Assembly: GCA_038521825.1 (NCBI GenBank)
Contig: JBCBKL010000033.1
Coordinates: 1-34,317, forward strand
Length of the DNA stretch: 34,317 nt
Direction of reading: 5' to 3'
DNA from: JBCBKL01 sp038521825
GTDB taxonomy: Bacteria > Pseudomonadota > Alphaproteobacteria > Rhodobacterales > Rhodobacteraceae
The notes under the pieces were generated by a model, which saw only the letters and a list, made by a program, of their open reading frames with translations, searched no databases and was not told the DNA's origin. Made by a program: the position numbers and the translations under genes. This document shows, piece after piece, positions 25,490 through 33,624 of this stretch (position 1 is its first letter; each line of letters opens with the position of its first letter).

Positions 25490-26716
25490 ATGACGATGTT
25501 CTGGATCATCACCGCAGGGCTAACAGCCCTTGTTGCCGCGATCTTGGCTGTTGCGCTGATCCGTCGCAAGACGGCCGGATCACCCGCAGCTGCTTATGAT
25601 ATCCAGGTCTATCGCGATCAACTAAAGGAGGTTGATCGCGACCTGGCGCGCGGTGTCCTCAGCCAGGTGGATGCAGAACGGGTCCGCACCGAGGTGTCCC
25701 GCAGGATCCTCGCTGCGGATGCGGCAATGCAGGCGCCGGCGGCCGCCGGCGGATCAGTTGGTCGCACTGGTTTGATCATGCCGGTTCTTGTTGCTTTGAT
25801 CATGGCGGGCGCGACCTATGGCATCTACACGCGGATCGGGGCGCCGGGCTATGGCGATCTCGCCCTTTCCGATAGGATCGAATTTGCCGAAATCGCCCGC
25901 CGGGAGCGGCCCAGCCAGGCTGACGCAGAGGCGAGCCTGCCAGAACATGTGCTGCCGCCCGATGCCAGCCCGGATTACGTGGCCCTTGTAACTCAATTGA
26001 GAGAAACGGTTGCTGAGCGGCAGGATGACGTCCAAGGCCACGAACTGCTTGCGCGGGCCGAAGCGCGGCTCGGCAATTTCGGTGGCGCACATCGCGCCCA
26101 AGCACGTGTCATTGCGCTCAAAGGGCGCGAAGCAAGCGTCCAGGATCTGACTGACTATGCCGACATGCTCATCCTCGCGGCAGGCGGCTATGTCTCGCCC
26201 GAGGCCGAAGACGTGCTCGATCAGGTTCTCGCCCGCGATGAAGGTTCAGGACCGGGCCGCTACTATTATGGGCTGATGATGGCGCAGACAGGCCGCCCGG
26301 ATATCGCCTTTCGGATCTGGGATGCGCTCCTGCGCGCGGGGCCTCCGGACGCACCGTGGATCGAACCGATTGTCACTCAGATCGAAGACCTGGCCCGTCG
26401 AGCGGGTGTTGCCTATCAGCTTCCCGAGATCGGAACCGGTCGTGGCCCGTCGCAAGATGATATCGAAGCTGCGCAAGACATGACGCCGGTCGAGCGGATG
26501 GAAATGATCGAGGGCATGGTCGGCCGCCTTTCTGACCGGCTGGCTACCGAAGGCGGCCCGGCCGAGGATTGGGCCCAGCTGATCGGTGCTCTTGGCGTAC
26601 TGGGCCGTATGGAGCAGGCCCAAGCCGTCTTTTTCAACGCGCAGGAAGTTTTTGCCGACGCGCCGGGCGCGATGGATCTGATCAACCGTGCGGCAGAGCG
26701 GGTTGGGCTGCAGTGA
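25490..26716 (+). CDS. ccmI: Cytochrome c biogenesis protein CcmI
   Basis: About 408 residues. An N-terminal membrane span (MFWIITAGLTALVAAILAVALIRR) is followed by the CcmI signature YDIQVYRDQLKEVDRDLARG, then a second span near VGRTGLIMPVLVALIMAGATYGIYTR and a periplasmic TPR region. CcmI holds apocytochrome c for the haem ligation complex CcmFH. ATGs at 25490 and 25496 are possible; an upstream in-frame ATG (25439) adds 17 basic residues and is less likely. No other ccm genes are nearby. The stop overlaps the GTG start of ruvX (GTGA). Confidence 0.92.
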   Translation: MTMFWIITAGLTALVAAILAVALIRRKTAGSPAAAYDIQVYRDQLKEVDRDLARGVLSQVDAERVRTEVSRRILAADAAMQAPAAAGGSVGRTGLIMPVLVALIMAGATYGIYTRIGAPGYGDLALSDRIEFAEIARRERPSQADAEASLPEHVLPPDASPDYVALVTQLRETVAERQDDVQGHELLARAEARLGNFGGAHRAQARVIALKGREASVQDLTDYADMLILAAGGYVSPEAEDVLDQVLARDEGSGPGRYYYGLMMAQTGRPDIAFRIWDALLRAGPPDAPWIEPIVTQIEDLARRAGVAYQLPEIGTGRGPSQDDIEAAQDMTPVERMEMIEGMVGRLSDRLATEGGPAEDWAQLIGALGVLGRMEQAQAVFFNAQEVFADAPGAMDLINRAAERVGLQ

Positions 26717-27189
26717 TTGTCGAAGATCCGGCTCAATTCGCGGCAGCCTTGCCGCCCCTGCGGCCGCTCATGGGCCTCGATCTGGGGGACAAGACCATCG
26801 GTGTCGCGTTGTCCGACACATTCCTGTCCGTCGCCAGCCCTGTCGAGACAGTGCGGCGCAAGAAGTTCGGGCTGGATGCCGCCCGGTTGCTGGCCATCAT
26901 CGATGACCGCGACGTCGGCGGCCTCGTCCTTGGCTTGCCCCGCAACATGGACGGTACGGAGGGTCCGCGCTGCCAATCGACTCGTGCTTTCGCCCGTAAT
27001 TTCGAGAGGTTCTGGGAGGGCCCGATCACGTTCTGGGACGAGAGGTTATCGACGGTTGCCGCCGAAAAAGCCTTGCTTGAAGCGGATACGACACGCAAAC
27101 GTCGTTCCGAGGTCATCGACCATGTGGCGGCGGCTTATATTCTTCAAGGCCTGCTGGACAGGCTGCGCGTAATTCGAGAGGCAGAATGA
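26713..27189 (+). CDS. ruvX: Putative Holliday junction resolvase / pre-16S rRNA nuclease RuvX (YqgF)
   Basis: 158 residues with RNase H-like landmarks: MGLDLGDKTIGVALSD (first catalytic Asp), LVLGLPRNMDGTEGPR, FWDERLSTVAAEK and the C-terminal DHVAAAYILQ with the last acidic residue. YqgF family members process the 5' end of 16S rRNA and were earlier proposed as resolvases. The GTG start overlaps the ccmI stop, and the stop overlaps the ATG of the DUF1289 gene, so translation of all three is probably coupled. Confidence 0.93.
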   Translation: MIVEDPAQFAAALPPLRPLMGLDLGDKTIGVALSDTFLSVASPVETVRRKKFGLDAARLLAIIDDRDVGGLVLGLPRNMDGTEGPRCQSTRAFARNFERFWEGPITFWDERLSTVAAEKALLEADTTRKRRSEVIDHVAAAYILQGLLDRLRVIREAE

Positions 27190-27422
27190 ACGATCAGGTC
27201 TGGAGCCGTAACGAAGCACAAAGCCCCTGTGTCCGGGTTTGCGTGATGCATCCCGAAACCGGGCTATGCACCGGCTGCGCCCGCACCCTCGAAGAGATTG
27301 CAAGCTGGAGCCGGATGGCCCCGGACCAACGCAGCGCCATTATGGCAGAGTTGTCGGATCGAGAAGCATTTCCCAAGCGCCGCCGCGGTGGTCGCGCCGC
27401 CCGCTTGGACCGATCAAGCTGA
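27186..27422 (+). CDS. DUF1289-domain small protein
   Basis: 78 residues. The DUF1289 cysteine pattern is visible: SPCVRVCVMHPETGLCTGCARTLEE, where four Cys could bind a metal, then W (ASWSRM) and a basic Arg-rich tail. The function of the family is not known to me. The ATG overlaps the ruvX stop (ATGA). The 3' end overlaps the convergent dioxygenase gene by 9 nt. Confidence 0.9.
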   Translation: MNDQVWSRNEAQSPCVRVCVMHPETGLCTGCARTLEEIASWSRMAPDQRSAIMAELSDREAFPKRRRGGRAARLDRSS

Positions 27423-28187
27423 CAGCCAGCCCGTAATGCCCTGCGGATGTGGGGGGCGGAAGTAAGCCACCATGCGTTCATGGTCGGCCGCCTGCTCGTC
27501 CCATGGTGCAACACCGTGCAGCAGCATCGGATGCAGCAACACCGCCTGCCCCACCTGTAGCGGTAGTGCGATACGCTGGCAGGTCTCGAAGCACTTGGAC
27601 CGCGCCGCTCGGTAGATCGCGGTCACGTCGTGATCTGGCATCTCTTCTGCTGACAATCCGTCAAACGCCTGTCGAAACGCATCGCGCATGATCCCATGGC
27701 TGCCATTCCAGACAACCAGCGGTGCCGCGTCCGGCTTCGCATCCGTTAGACCGATCCCAAAAATGAAAGCGTGAGGCTCGCGAACAAAGCGTCGCTTGGG
27801 GCTACCCTCGCCCAATACGCCGTCGACATGGGCCGCATCGCGCTTGAGACGGTAGCGAAAGCCCGCCTCGGTCTCACCGTCGCGCGGCCGCGGATAACCG
27901 GGATATGTGATCGATACCTGCCCTGGGTGCAGCGGTGGCCAGCCGAACTGCGCACGGGTCGCCTCAACCGCGCGCCCAGCCAGTGGAACCTCACCCAAGG
28001 ACCCGTCAAGGCCGTTTCCCAAAACGTCAAGGCCGACAAACCATGTCCCTTCACAGACCAGCATGTGGGCATCGGCCGGATCAGCCGCCGCAACAGTGGC
28101 CTGACGTTTGGCGATTGCGGCCCAGACCCGCGTCCCGTCCTCTGCCGGGAAACGGGCCCAGCCGCGCGTCGCAAAATCGTCTACCAC
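27414..28187 (-). CDS. Phytanoyl-CoA dioxygenase-like Fe(II)/2-oxoglutarate oxygenase
   Basis: About 257 residues from a GTG at 28187, read VVDDFATRGWARFP. The iron-binding facial triad is visible as His120-x-Asp122 (AAHVDGVLG) and distal His224 (HPMLLHGVAPW), with a following Arg (R238 or R244) for 2-oxoglutarate. The substrate is unknown; family members hydroxylate small molecules such as ectoine or phytanoyl-CoA. The frame stays open upstream to 28751, but that part is antisense to the TauE gene and not protein-like. The start overlaps the TauE stop by 7 nt, and the two are probably cotranscribed. Confidence 0.85.
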   Translation of the reverse strand: MVDDFATRGWARFPAEDGTRVWAAIAKRQATVAAADPADAHMLVCEGTWFVGLDVLGNGLDGSLGEVPLAGRAVEATRAQFGWPPLHPGQVSITYPGYPRPRDGETEAGFRYRLKRDAAHVDGVLGEGSPKRRFVREPHAFIFGIGLTDAKPDAAPLVVWNGSHGIMRDAFRQAFDGLSAEEMPDHDVTAIYRAARSKCFETCQRIALPLQVGQAVLLHPMLLHGVAPWDEQAADHERMVAYFRPPHPQGITGWLSA

Positions 28188-29002
28188 CCGATGGCCCGCC
28201 GCAGCATATTGAGTGCCACCAGGATCAGAAAGACAGCGAACACTCGTTTGAGCGGCTTGGGATCCATCGCGTGGGCCAGCCAAACGCCCCAAGGCGTCGT
28301 GATCAGCGTCATGGCGATGACGATCCCGAACGCTATCAGGTTCACCGAACCAATCGTGAAAGGCGGGCGCCCCTGGTCGATGGAAAACGTCAGAAATCCG
28401 ATGACCGAGGGAATCGCGATCACCAGCCCAAAACCCGCTGCTGTCGCAACCGCCCGGTGAATCGGTGTGTTGAATAGTGTCATGAAGGGCACGCCGAAGC
28501 TGCCGCCACCGATGCCCATGAGGACGGACAAGAACCCGATGGTTGGCGAAGCGACCACGCGCCCTAGCCCCTTGGGGACAGCCTGACCCAGCCGCCACTC
28601 GCTGCGCCCAAGCGCCATGTAGAGGCCAACGATCAGGGCAAGACAGCCAAAGATCCCTTGCAGCACATCCGACCGAAGCTGGGACACAACCAGCATCCCC
28701 ACGACTGCCCCGGCCACGATGCCCGGGGCATAGCCGCGCAGAATATCCCAATCGACAGCACCCTTCTTGTTATGGCTCAACACCGACCGGATGGACGTCA
28801 CTGTGATGGTGGCCAGCGACGTTGCAAGGCACATCTGCATCAGTTGCGGCCCGTCATAGCCAAGCGTCAGGAAAGCATAGAAAAAGGCCGGCACAAGAAC
28901 AATGCCGCCCCCTACGCCCAAGAGCCCTGCCAGCACACCGGCAAAGCCGCCGATCAAAAGCAGCAGGCCGAGCATTTGCACCAGCAATACAGTATCTGGC
29001 AT
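28181..29002 (-). CDS. TauE/SafE-family membrane permease
   Basis: 273 residues with about eight hydrophobic segments and two similar halves. The first half begins LLLLIGGFAGVLAGLLGVGGGIVLVP and the second contains IGFLSVLMGIGGGSFGVPFM, the repeated GxGGG motif of the family. Members export sulfite, sulfoacetate or other organosulfonates and small anions; which one is not deducible. ATG 29002. It overlaps the dioxygenase gene downstream by 7 nt, so the dioxygenase may act on the transported compound, but this is a guess from context. Confidence 0.9.
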   Translation of the reverse strand: MPDTVLLVQMLGLLLLIGGFAGVLAGLLGVGGGIVLVPAFFYAFLTLGYDGPQLMQMCLATSLATITVTSIRSVLSHNKKGAVDWDILRGYAPGIVAGAVVGMLVVSQLRSDVLQGIFGCLALIVGLYMALGRSEWRLGQAVPKGLGRVVASPTIGFLSVLMGIGGGSFGVPFMTLFNTPIHRAVATAAGFGLVIAIPSVIGFLTFSIDQGRPPFTIGSVNLIAFGIVIAMTLITTPWGVWLAHAMDPKPLKRVFAVFLILVALNMLRRAIGW

Positions 29003-29176
29003 CCCATTCTCCGATTTTTCGTCGGAGGTGGGTACACCGGGTTTTCACGAAGGGAAAGCGGACTTGACCTCAGAGAGCATCAGCGATGTCTCAAATGGCC
29101 GGTGTCGCCGGAGCCAAACATCAAGCTGACAGGGCGCTCGTGCGCCTCGCCATGCTTTTCAGATGCGCTGCTCTAA

Positions 29177-30721
29177 TCAGACGAACTTGCGGATTTCACC
29201 CGATTTCAGGCGTGTCTGATAGCTGGTGAGCTCCGCTTTCACGATCGGCATCAACACATAGAGCGCCAGGATGTTCACCACTGCCATAGCGAAGATCGCA
29301 GCGTCAGAGAAGTCGATCACAGGCCCGAGGCTCGCCGCCGCGCCGATCACCACGAAGACGCAGAAGATCACCTTGAAGACCAGCTCTTTGGCCTTCCCTT
29401 CGCCAAAAAGGAAAGTCCACGCCTTGAGCCCGTAATACGACCAGCTGATCATGGTCGAGAAGGCAAAGAGCACGACGGCAAGCGCCAGAACGTACTGGAA
29501 CCATCCGAACGCCGAAGAGAACGCTGCCGAGGTCAGCGACACACCCGAATTCCCGTCGACCGTCTGGATCGCATCGCCTGCTTCGTTCAGCAAGTACAGA
29601 CCCGTGTCGGGGTCAGTGATCAACTGCCCGGTGATGATGATAACCAGCGCGGTCATGGTGCAGATGACGACCGTGTCTATAAAAGGTTCGAGTAGCGATA
29701 CGAAACCTTCGGTGATGGGCTCCTTTGTCCGCACGGCAGAGTGGGCAATCGCGGCTGAGCCCACACCCGCCTCGTTCGAAAACGCCGCCCGTCTAAAGCC
29801 CTGGATCAACGCGCCGACAAAGCCGCCCGCGATGCCAAGACCGGTGAACGCACCCTCAAAGATCTGGCCAAATGCCCAACCGATCTTGTCGGCATTCATG
29901 CCAATGATGACCAGAGCCGCGAGAACGTACATCACGCCCATGAACGGTACGACCTTCTCGGTCACACGCGCAATTGACTGGATGCCTCCGACGATGACTG
30001 CAAAAACAATGGACGCGAAAACCAGCCCGGTGATCCAGCCGGGATATTCACCGACCACGTTAGAAATCTGCGCGTGCGCCTGATTGGCCTGGAACATGTT
30101 GCCACCGCCAAGCGCACCGAGGATACAGAAGATCGAAAACATGACGGCGAGTATCTTGCCCGCGGGAACACCCCGCTCTTCGAACCCTTTGGTCATATAG
30201 TACATTGGGCCGCCGGAAACGGTCCCATCTTCATATTCATTGCGGTATTTGACCCCGAGTGTGCATTCCGTGAACTTCGACGCCATCCCCATAAGCCCCG
30301 CCAGGATCATCCAGAAAGTTGCGCCCGGCCCGCCAATGCCCACTGCCACCGCAACCCCGGCTATGTTCCCCAGCCCGACGGTGCCCGAAAGTGCTGTGGC
30401 CAAAGCCTGAAAGTGGCTGACCTCGCCGGCATCGTTCGGATCGGAATAATCCCCACGGACCAGCGCGATGGAATGCCCAAAGGCACGGAACTGGATCAAC
30501 CCGAAATAGAAGGTGAAAATCGTGGCCGCGATGACCAACCAACCAACGATCCATGGAAACGTGGTACCCGGGAAAGAACTGAAGATCAGCGTCACGAACC
30601 AGCCGGTCGCATTGGCGAAAATCTCATTGACCTGCTCATCGATCGATTGCGGCAGTGCCGGCAAAGCGCTTGCCAATGTGGCAGAAACTGCGATCAAAAC
30701 GGATTTAATGATGTTTTGCAT
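29177..30721 (-). CDS. Sodium:alanine/glycine symporter (AGCS family)
   Basis: 514 residues from ATG 30721 (MQNIIKSVLIAVSATLAS) with an AGGGG Shine-Dalgarno; the frame continues upstream into the usp gene but is not protein-like. The AGCS signatures are present: GTVGLGNIAGVAVAVGIGGPGA, SKFTECTLGVKYRN, YYMTKG and RAAFSNEAGVGSAAIAHS. About ten or eleven membrane spans. A signal-like N-terminus and periplasmic segment (LPQSIDEQVNEIF) precede the first core helix. It probably imports alanine or glycine with sodium. It lies 20 nt downstream of the universal stress protein gene, in the same transcript direction. Confidence 0.93.
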   Translation of the reverse strand: MQNIIKSVLIAVSATLASALPALPQSIDEQVNEIFANATGWFVTLIFSSFPGTTFPWIVGWLVIAATIFTFYFGLIQFRAFGHSIALVRGDYSDPNDAGEVSHFQALATALSGTVGLGNIAGVAVAVGIGGPGATFWMILAGLMGMASKFTECTLGVKYRNEYEDGTVSGGPMYYMTKGFEERGVPAGKILAVMFSIFCILGALGGGNMFQANQAHAQISNVVGEYPGWITGLVFASIVFAVIVGGIQSIARVTEKVVPFMGVMYVLAALVIIGMNADKIGWAFGQIFEGAFTGLGIAGGFVGALIQGFRRAAFSNEAGVGSAAIAHSAVRTKEPITEGFVSLLEPFIDTVVICTMTALVIIITGQLITDPDTGLYLLNEAGDAIQTVDGNSGVSLTSAAFSSAFGWFQYVLALAVVLFAFSTMISWSYYGLKAWTFLFGEGKAKELVFKVIFCVFVVIGAAASLGPVIDFSDAAIFAMAVVNILALYVLMPIVKAELTSYQTRLKSGEIRKFV

Positions 30722-30741
30722 TGAATAGCCCCTCTGTCTGG

Positions 30742-31176
30742 CTAGGGAACAATCGTGCACGGAACCGGCGCACATTGCGCAAGCGTTCCCGCGACGGAGC
30801 CGAATATGCGGGTGGTGAGGTCGCGCTGCCCATGGCGCCCGACAAAGATTTGCGCAGCACCCGCGTCCTTTGCGATCGCGCAGATCGTATCGGCCACGTG
30901 GCCGTACTTGATCGCGGTTTCGATCGCTATGCTGTGACCCGACAGTTCCTGCTTGAGCGGGGCCATCAGCGCACTTTCGGCCCGCTCCAGTTCTTCGGTG
31001 CGCCGTTTGTGACGTTCCTCGAGCTCGTTCGGGGTCAAAAAGGAGTACGGCGACCACTCAAGGACATGAACGACCAGTATCGATGCGCCGGATGCGCTGG
31101 CGCGGTCCATTGCAAATTCAAGCGCCCTTCGGGACGCGTCGCTGCCGTCATATCCGACGACGTATTGAGTTGGCAT
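30742..31176 (-). CDS. Universal stress protein (UspA family)
   Basis: 144 residues with the UspA fold: VVGYDGSDASRRALEFA at the start and the ATP-binding signature GRHGQRDLTTRIFGSVAGTL near the end (GxxG-x9-G(S/T)), so it is of the nucleotide-binding type. ATG 31176 follows GAGGGAGA. The downstream neighbour is the AGCS symporter with a 20-nt gap. Such pairings suggest that the stress protein modulates a transporter, but this is inference. Confidence 0.92.
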   Translation of the reverse strand: MPTQYVVGYDGSDASRRALEFAMDRASASGASILVVHVLEWSPYSFLTPNELEERHKRRTEELERAESALMAPLKQELSGHSIAIETAIKYGHVADTICAIAKDAGAAQIFVGRHGQRDLTTRIFGSVAGTLAQCAPVPCTIVP

Positions 31177-31334
31177 GTCTTTCTCCCTCGGGCCGTCTTG
31201 CGCTTATGCGTCGCGAGATGAGAATACACCCCAAGGCCCGGTAACCGTTCACAAATCTTCCTCCATGCGACCTCGCATGGCGGCGAACGCCAACATTTCT
31301 TCACGTTTTGGTTGTTTTTCTGGCAGTTCGCAAA

Positions 31335-31348
31335 GCGGGGATTCCCGC
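31335..31348 (-). terminator. Candidate dusA terminator
   Basis: GCGGGGATTCCCGC forms a 5-bp GC stem with a 4-nt loop, followed in the minus-strand direction by TTTG. It lies 30-45 nt past the dusA stop. The T-run is short, so this is only moderately convincing. Confidence 0.4.
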
Positions 31349-31379
31349 CGATCAGGAGAGCCAAGACGGCGTTAGCGGC

Positions 31380-32390
31380 CTATCCCACCCGCAAGCTGCG
31401 CTGCATCTGGTCCGACGATCCAAGCTGTGCGAGTGCATCTTCCACCAATTCCGGACCCGCGCCTTGTCGTGTCGCCCCTTCCGAAAGGGCGCGGCGCCAT
31501 GCCCGCGCGCCAGGCCGTCCGGCAAACAAACCCAACATGTGGCGGGTAACCTGATGCAGCCGCCCACCCGAACTCAGATGGGCCTCGATATAGGGCAGCA
31601 TGGCCCGCACGGCGCCCTCGGGTGTCGTATCCGGCCCGCCATCAAAAATCCGGCGATCGGCCTGGCATAGAATGCTCGCGGGCTGGTGATACACCGCCCG
31701 CCCAAACATGACCCCATCAAGTCCGGCTTCGAGAAACGCCTCGGCCTGGTCTAGCGAGCCAATCCCACCATTGATCGAAACATGTAGATTTGGGAACAAG
31801 CCCTTTATCCGCTTGACCAAATCATAATCCAGCGGCGGGATATCGCGGTTTTCCTTTGGGCTAAGACCCTTAAGCCAAGCCTTGCGGGCGTGGATCGATA
31901 CGCGCTCACATCCTGCGGCCACGATGCGGGCAAGGAATTCGGGCAATACCTCCTCAGGATCCTGTTCATCGACACCGATGCGGCACTTCACCGTCACCTC
32001 GATATCGACGGCGTTGCGCATCGCTGCCACGCAATCCGCAACCAGCCCCGGTTGCCGCATCAAAACTGCACCGAATGTGCCCGATTGCACCCGATCCGAT
32101 GGGCACCCAACATTGAGGTTGATCTCGTCATAGCCTGCCGCCGCTCCCAACCGGGCGGCTTGTGCTAGTTCGGCGGGATCGGAACCACCCAATTGAAGCG
32201 CGACTGGATGCTCTGCTGGATCGTACTCCAGCAAATGCAGCGCCCCACCCCGAACCAAGGCAGGCGCCGTCACCATCTCAGTATAAAGCAGCGCGTTGCG
32301 AGACAGCAGCCGATGCAGGTACCGGCAATGCCGATCCGTCCAGTCCATCATAGGGGCACAGGATAATCTAGCGTGTTGATTTATTTTCAT
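31380..32390 (-). CDS. dusA: tRNA-dihydrouridine(20/20a) synthase DusA
   Basis: 336 residues; FMN enzyme that reduces U20/U20a in the tRNA D-loop with NADPH. It has LSCAPMMDWTDRHCRYL at the start, LQLGGSDPAELAQAA, INLNVGCPSDRVQSGTFGAVLM with the catalytic Cys, and IHARKAWLKGLSPKENRDIPPL (DusA-specific). The first codons after ATG include AAA, ATA, AAT, CAA, AGA and TTA, an AT-rich set unlike the rest of the gene; usage becomes normal from the TGT-GCC-CCT-ATG-ATG stretch on. This and the integrase remnant next to the start suggest that an element integrated into the dusA 5' end and supplied a substitute start. Confidence 0.95.
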   Translation of the reverse strand: MKINQHARLSCAPMMDWTDRHCRYLHRLLSRNALLYTEMVTAPALVRGGALHLLEYDPAEHPVALQLGGSDPAELAQAARLGAAAGYDEINLNVGCPSDRVQSGTFGAVLMRQPGLVADCVAAMRNAVDIEVTVKCRIGVDEQDPEEVLPEFLARIVAAGCERVSIHARKAWLKGLSPKENRDIPPLDYDLVKRIKGLFPNLHVSINGGIGSLDQAEAFLEAGLDGVMFGRAVYHQPASILCQADRRIFDGGPDTTPEGAVRAMLPYIEAHLSSGGRLHQVTRHMLGLFAGRPGARAWRRALSEGATRQGAGPELVEDALAQLGSSDQMQRSLRVG

Positions 32391-32504
32391 TTTTTTGTAT
32401 CTTCAAACTGTTGGCGGCGGATGCTGCTACGCTGGAATACGCCCCAATATACCCGATTTTGCCCCTCTACGACGCCTCATTGCACACACAAGCCGCACAC
32501 GGAA

Positions 32505-33624
32505 AGGGCCACCATCACCAAGCTGCCTTCCGGTGCCTAACCCGAGTCCAGATCAGCCGAAAGGACCGCTGCGCGAGCCAGACAGACTGACGCCGCACGC
32601 TCAACCCCGCCAGGCGGAGACCCGGGTCGATCAGGGGCTGGCGCCTACAAGCAGGCCCCTCTCCAGCCTCCAGACCTTTTGCGACCTCATCGACCTTCAT
32701 ATAACCGATATGTGCGAAGTAGGGAAACCGCCGAGCGGCAGCGAAGAACGGCCCCGCGTTTCCCAAAACGCCGCTGGGCAAGGAGCGGGTCGGCCACCTC
32801 GACCGTCAGAAGCTGATCGACTACGGCAAGATGCGCGCCTATCAAGGGTGAGGCGCGTCTCGCAAATCGGTCCGGGGGACTGATTTGAGCGCCGAACGTC
32901 CGGTGACTCTCGGGATCGATATCGGCGTGATCAAGATGATCATCACTTGAGCTGCCACGGCCCGTGATTTCGATGTCATAACCGCATGTTGTGACAATTC
33001 TCAGCCTGCATCTGCCTTACAGTCAAAGGAGAAACACAAAAAAAACCTTTTGCAGTTCTAAGTGCCTCTGCGTTGGCTTTGCCCCTGTGTGTTTCTGCTC
33101 AGGCATATGCTGATCGGGTAGACGAAAACCTGCAACGAAAACTTAAAGCCGTAAGATCGCTAGATTGGAGCGAAGCCGTATAACAGGATCAGTGGGCGTA
33201 CTCGCTTGTTAAAACGGGAACTATCCGCTCACCAGTCGCATTGATTTTCGGGTATGCGAACAACTTGGGATGCTGTATCGAACTGACTGCTGACCTTACC
33301 AAGGCCGCCAATGCCCGTGCTCTTTATATCGGGCGGGCTCCGTACGTTTGCGAGGCAGTTTACTAGAGTTCGAGCTGCCGCGCCCGCGTGGAGGTCGGTG
33401 TTAAAGACCTGCACTTCCATGACTTGCGCCACGAAAACCCAAGCCGCCTTTTCGAAGCGGGCTTTACCATCGAACAGGTCGCCCTCATCACCGTTCACAA
33501 GGACCGGAAGATGCTGTGCCGCTAAATGCATATCCGGCCCGAAGCCTTCCATCAGCTGGCTGCTTTGCGCTCGAACGCCGTCGGCGCCAATCCTCCGACT
33601 GCGTCCCCTGCAAGCGCCACGTGA
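32505..33624 (+). pseudogene. Decayed tyrosine recombinase (integrase) gene beside dusA
   Basis: Pieces of one integrase are found in order on the plus strand. 32508-32537 reads ATITKLPSGA. 32543-32587, in another frame, reads RVQISRKDRCASQTD. 32610-32735, in a third frame, reads AETRVDQGLAPTS and CDLIDLHITDMCEVGKPP. 32774-32848 reads LGKERVGHLDRQKLIDYGKM, and 32900-32977 reads VTLGIDIGVIKMIIT, a stop, then AATARDFDV. 33388-33624 reads LHFHDLRHENPSRLFEAGFT and EQVALITVHKDRKMLCR, a stop, then MHIRPEAFHQLAALRS. The box HDLRHE and the HK block are the C-terminal catalytic motifs. Total span is close to that of an intact integrase (about 1.1 kb). The expected start codon reads AGG (32505), the catalytic Tyr codon reads TAA (33523-33525), and part of the catalytic domain is replaced by unrelated sequence (about 32980-33387). 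Confidence 0.85.
33040..33366 (+). pseudogene. Broken gene for a small secreted protein, lying within the integrase remnant
   Basis: One frame reads KPFAVLSASALALPLCVSAQ then AYADRVDENLQRKLKAVRSL, a typical Sec signal peptide with cleavage near AQA or AYA, up to an in-frame TAA at 33181-33183. It continues in the same frame with QDQWAYSLVKTGTIRSPVAL and ends at TAG 33364-33366, about 109 codons in all. AGGAGA at 33027-33032 would be a good ribosome site, but no start codon follows; an A-run (33038-33045) occupies its place. I do not recognise the family. Missing start plus internal stop make it a pseudogene. Confidence 0.7.

Noticed and set aside
28188..28751. N-terminal extension of the dioxygenase frame (445 codons in total)
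   Set aside because: This part is antisense to the TauE/SafE gene, is His/Arg/Gly-rich without family features, and the domain begins at the GTG at 28187.
32395..32883. 162-codon open frame on the plus strand
   Set aside because: Only its middle part is protein-like, and that part belongs to one frame of the decayed integrase; the ends are out-of-frame readings.
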